Shown: positions 63,958-64,000 of the stretch, one piece after another
Numbering within the stretch: the first letter of the stretch is position 1
How the letters are laid out: each line of letters begins with the position of its first letter
Origin: Allopusillimonas ginsengisoli
GTDB taxonomy: Bacteria; Pseudomonadota; Gammaproteobacteria; Burkholderiales; Burkholderiaceae_B
Assembly: GCA_005239165.1 (NCBI GenBank)
Contig: RAPG01000001.1
Span: 1-64,000, forward strand
DNA: 64,000 nucleotides
Direction: 5' to 3'
The notes under the pieces: generated by a model
Told to the model about the DNA's origin: nothing
Seen by the model: the letters and a program-made list of their open reading frames with translations, nothing else
The model's database searches: none
Program-made: the position numbers and the translations under genes

Positions 63958-64000
63958 GGTATTTCCTTATGATAGACCCGTCGTAAAGACGGATTCAAAA

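Overview
The window looks like chromosomal DNA of a betaproteobacterium, most likely family Alcaligenaceae (Burkholderiales). Supporting signs are a Bug-type periplasmic binding protein, a phasin (PHA granule protein), the Nudix-aat-bpt-pyrD gene order, moderately high GC and dense short-spaced operons. The assignment is an inference from gene content; no rRNA gene is present.

Layout. 1-5.7 kb: a 15-bp minisatellite at the left edge, a TPM-domain envelope protein, YjdM, a flavoprotein, a PadR-type regulator and a nitronate monooxygenase. 5.7-25.1 kb: an apparently near-complete catecholate (enterobactin-type) siderophore locus. It has isochorismate synthase (entC), a FepA-like TonB receptor, one FecCD permease, its ATPase and binding protein, a hydrolase, DHB-AMP ligase (entE), a free-standing aryl carrier protein, a C-A-T-TE NRPS (entF) with a serine-type pocket, an EntS-like exporter, a secreted YncE-like beta-propeller, isochorismatase (entB, broken by one base) and entA. 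EntB is split: its carrier domain is a separate gene next to entE, 7 kb from the isochorismatase. Three Fur-box-like sites lie at the likely promoters. No phosphopantetheinyl transferase gene is seen, so one must lie elsewhere.

25.1-33.7 kb is a single gene of about 2860 codons for a cyclic beta-1,2-glucan synthase (NdvB/Cgs). 33.9-35.5 kb holds a QueF-like protein paired with a YhhQ/VUT-type 7-deazapurine transporter, and a 70-aa orphan gene under a nested palindromic promoter. 35.5-40.4 kb is the biotin locus: bioA divergent from bioF, a BioH-like esterase, bioC and bioD. 40.9-49.2 kb is an acetate module: yjcH, actP, acs, the LuxR-type regulator crbR and the convergent SLC5-type sensor kinase crbS (frameshifted exactly at its H-box). 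49.3-55.0 kb: a CorA-type transporter, a membrane-anchored TlpA-like thioredoxin, an OmpR-type regulator (frameshifted) with its kinase, and an operon of a BigR/SqrR-like ArsR repressor, an AhpD-like protein and a DsrE-like protein. 55.2-64 kb: an RluE-type pseudouridine synthase, tRNA-Cys, an LldR-like regulator and L-lactate permease with a matching operator, a conserved protein of unknown function, a Nudix hydrolase, the two N-degron aminoacyl transferases (aat, bpt), pyrD and a phasin.

Three genes (entB, crbS, the OmpR regulator) each lack one base in a short run of identical bases while both halves stay conserved. This pattern fits consensus sequencing errors as well as it fits real mutations, and should be settled before any of them is called a pseudogene.
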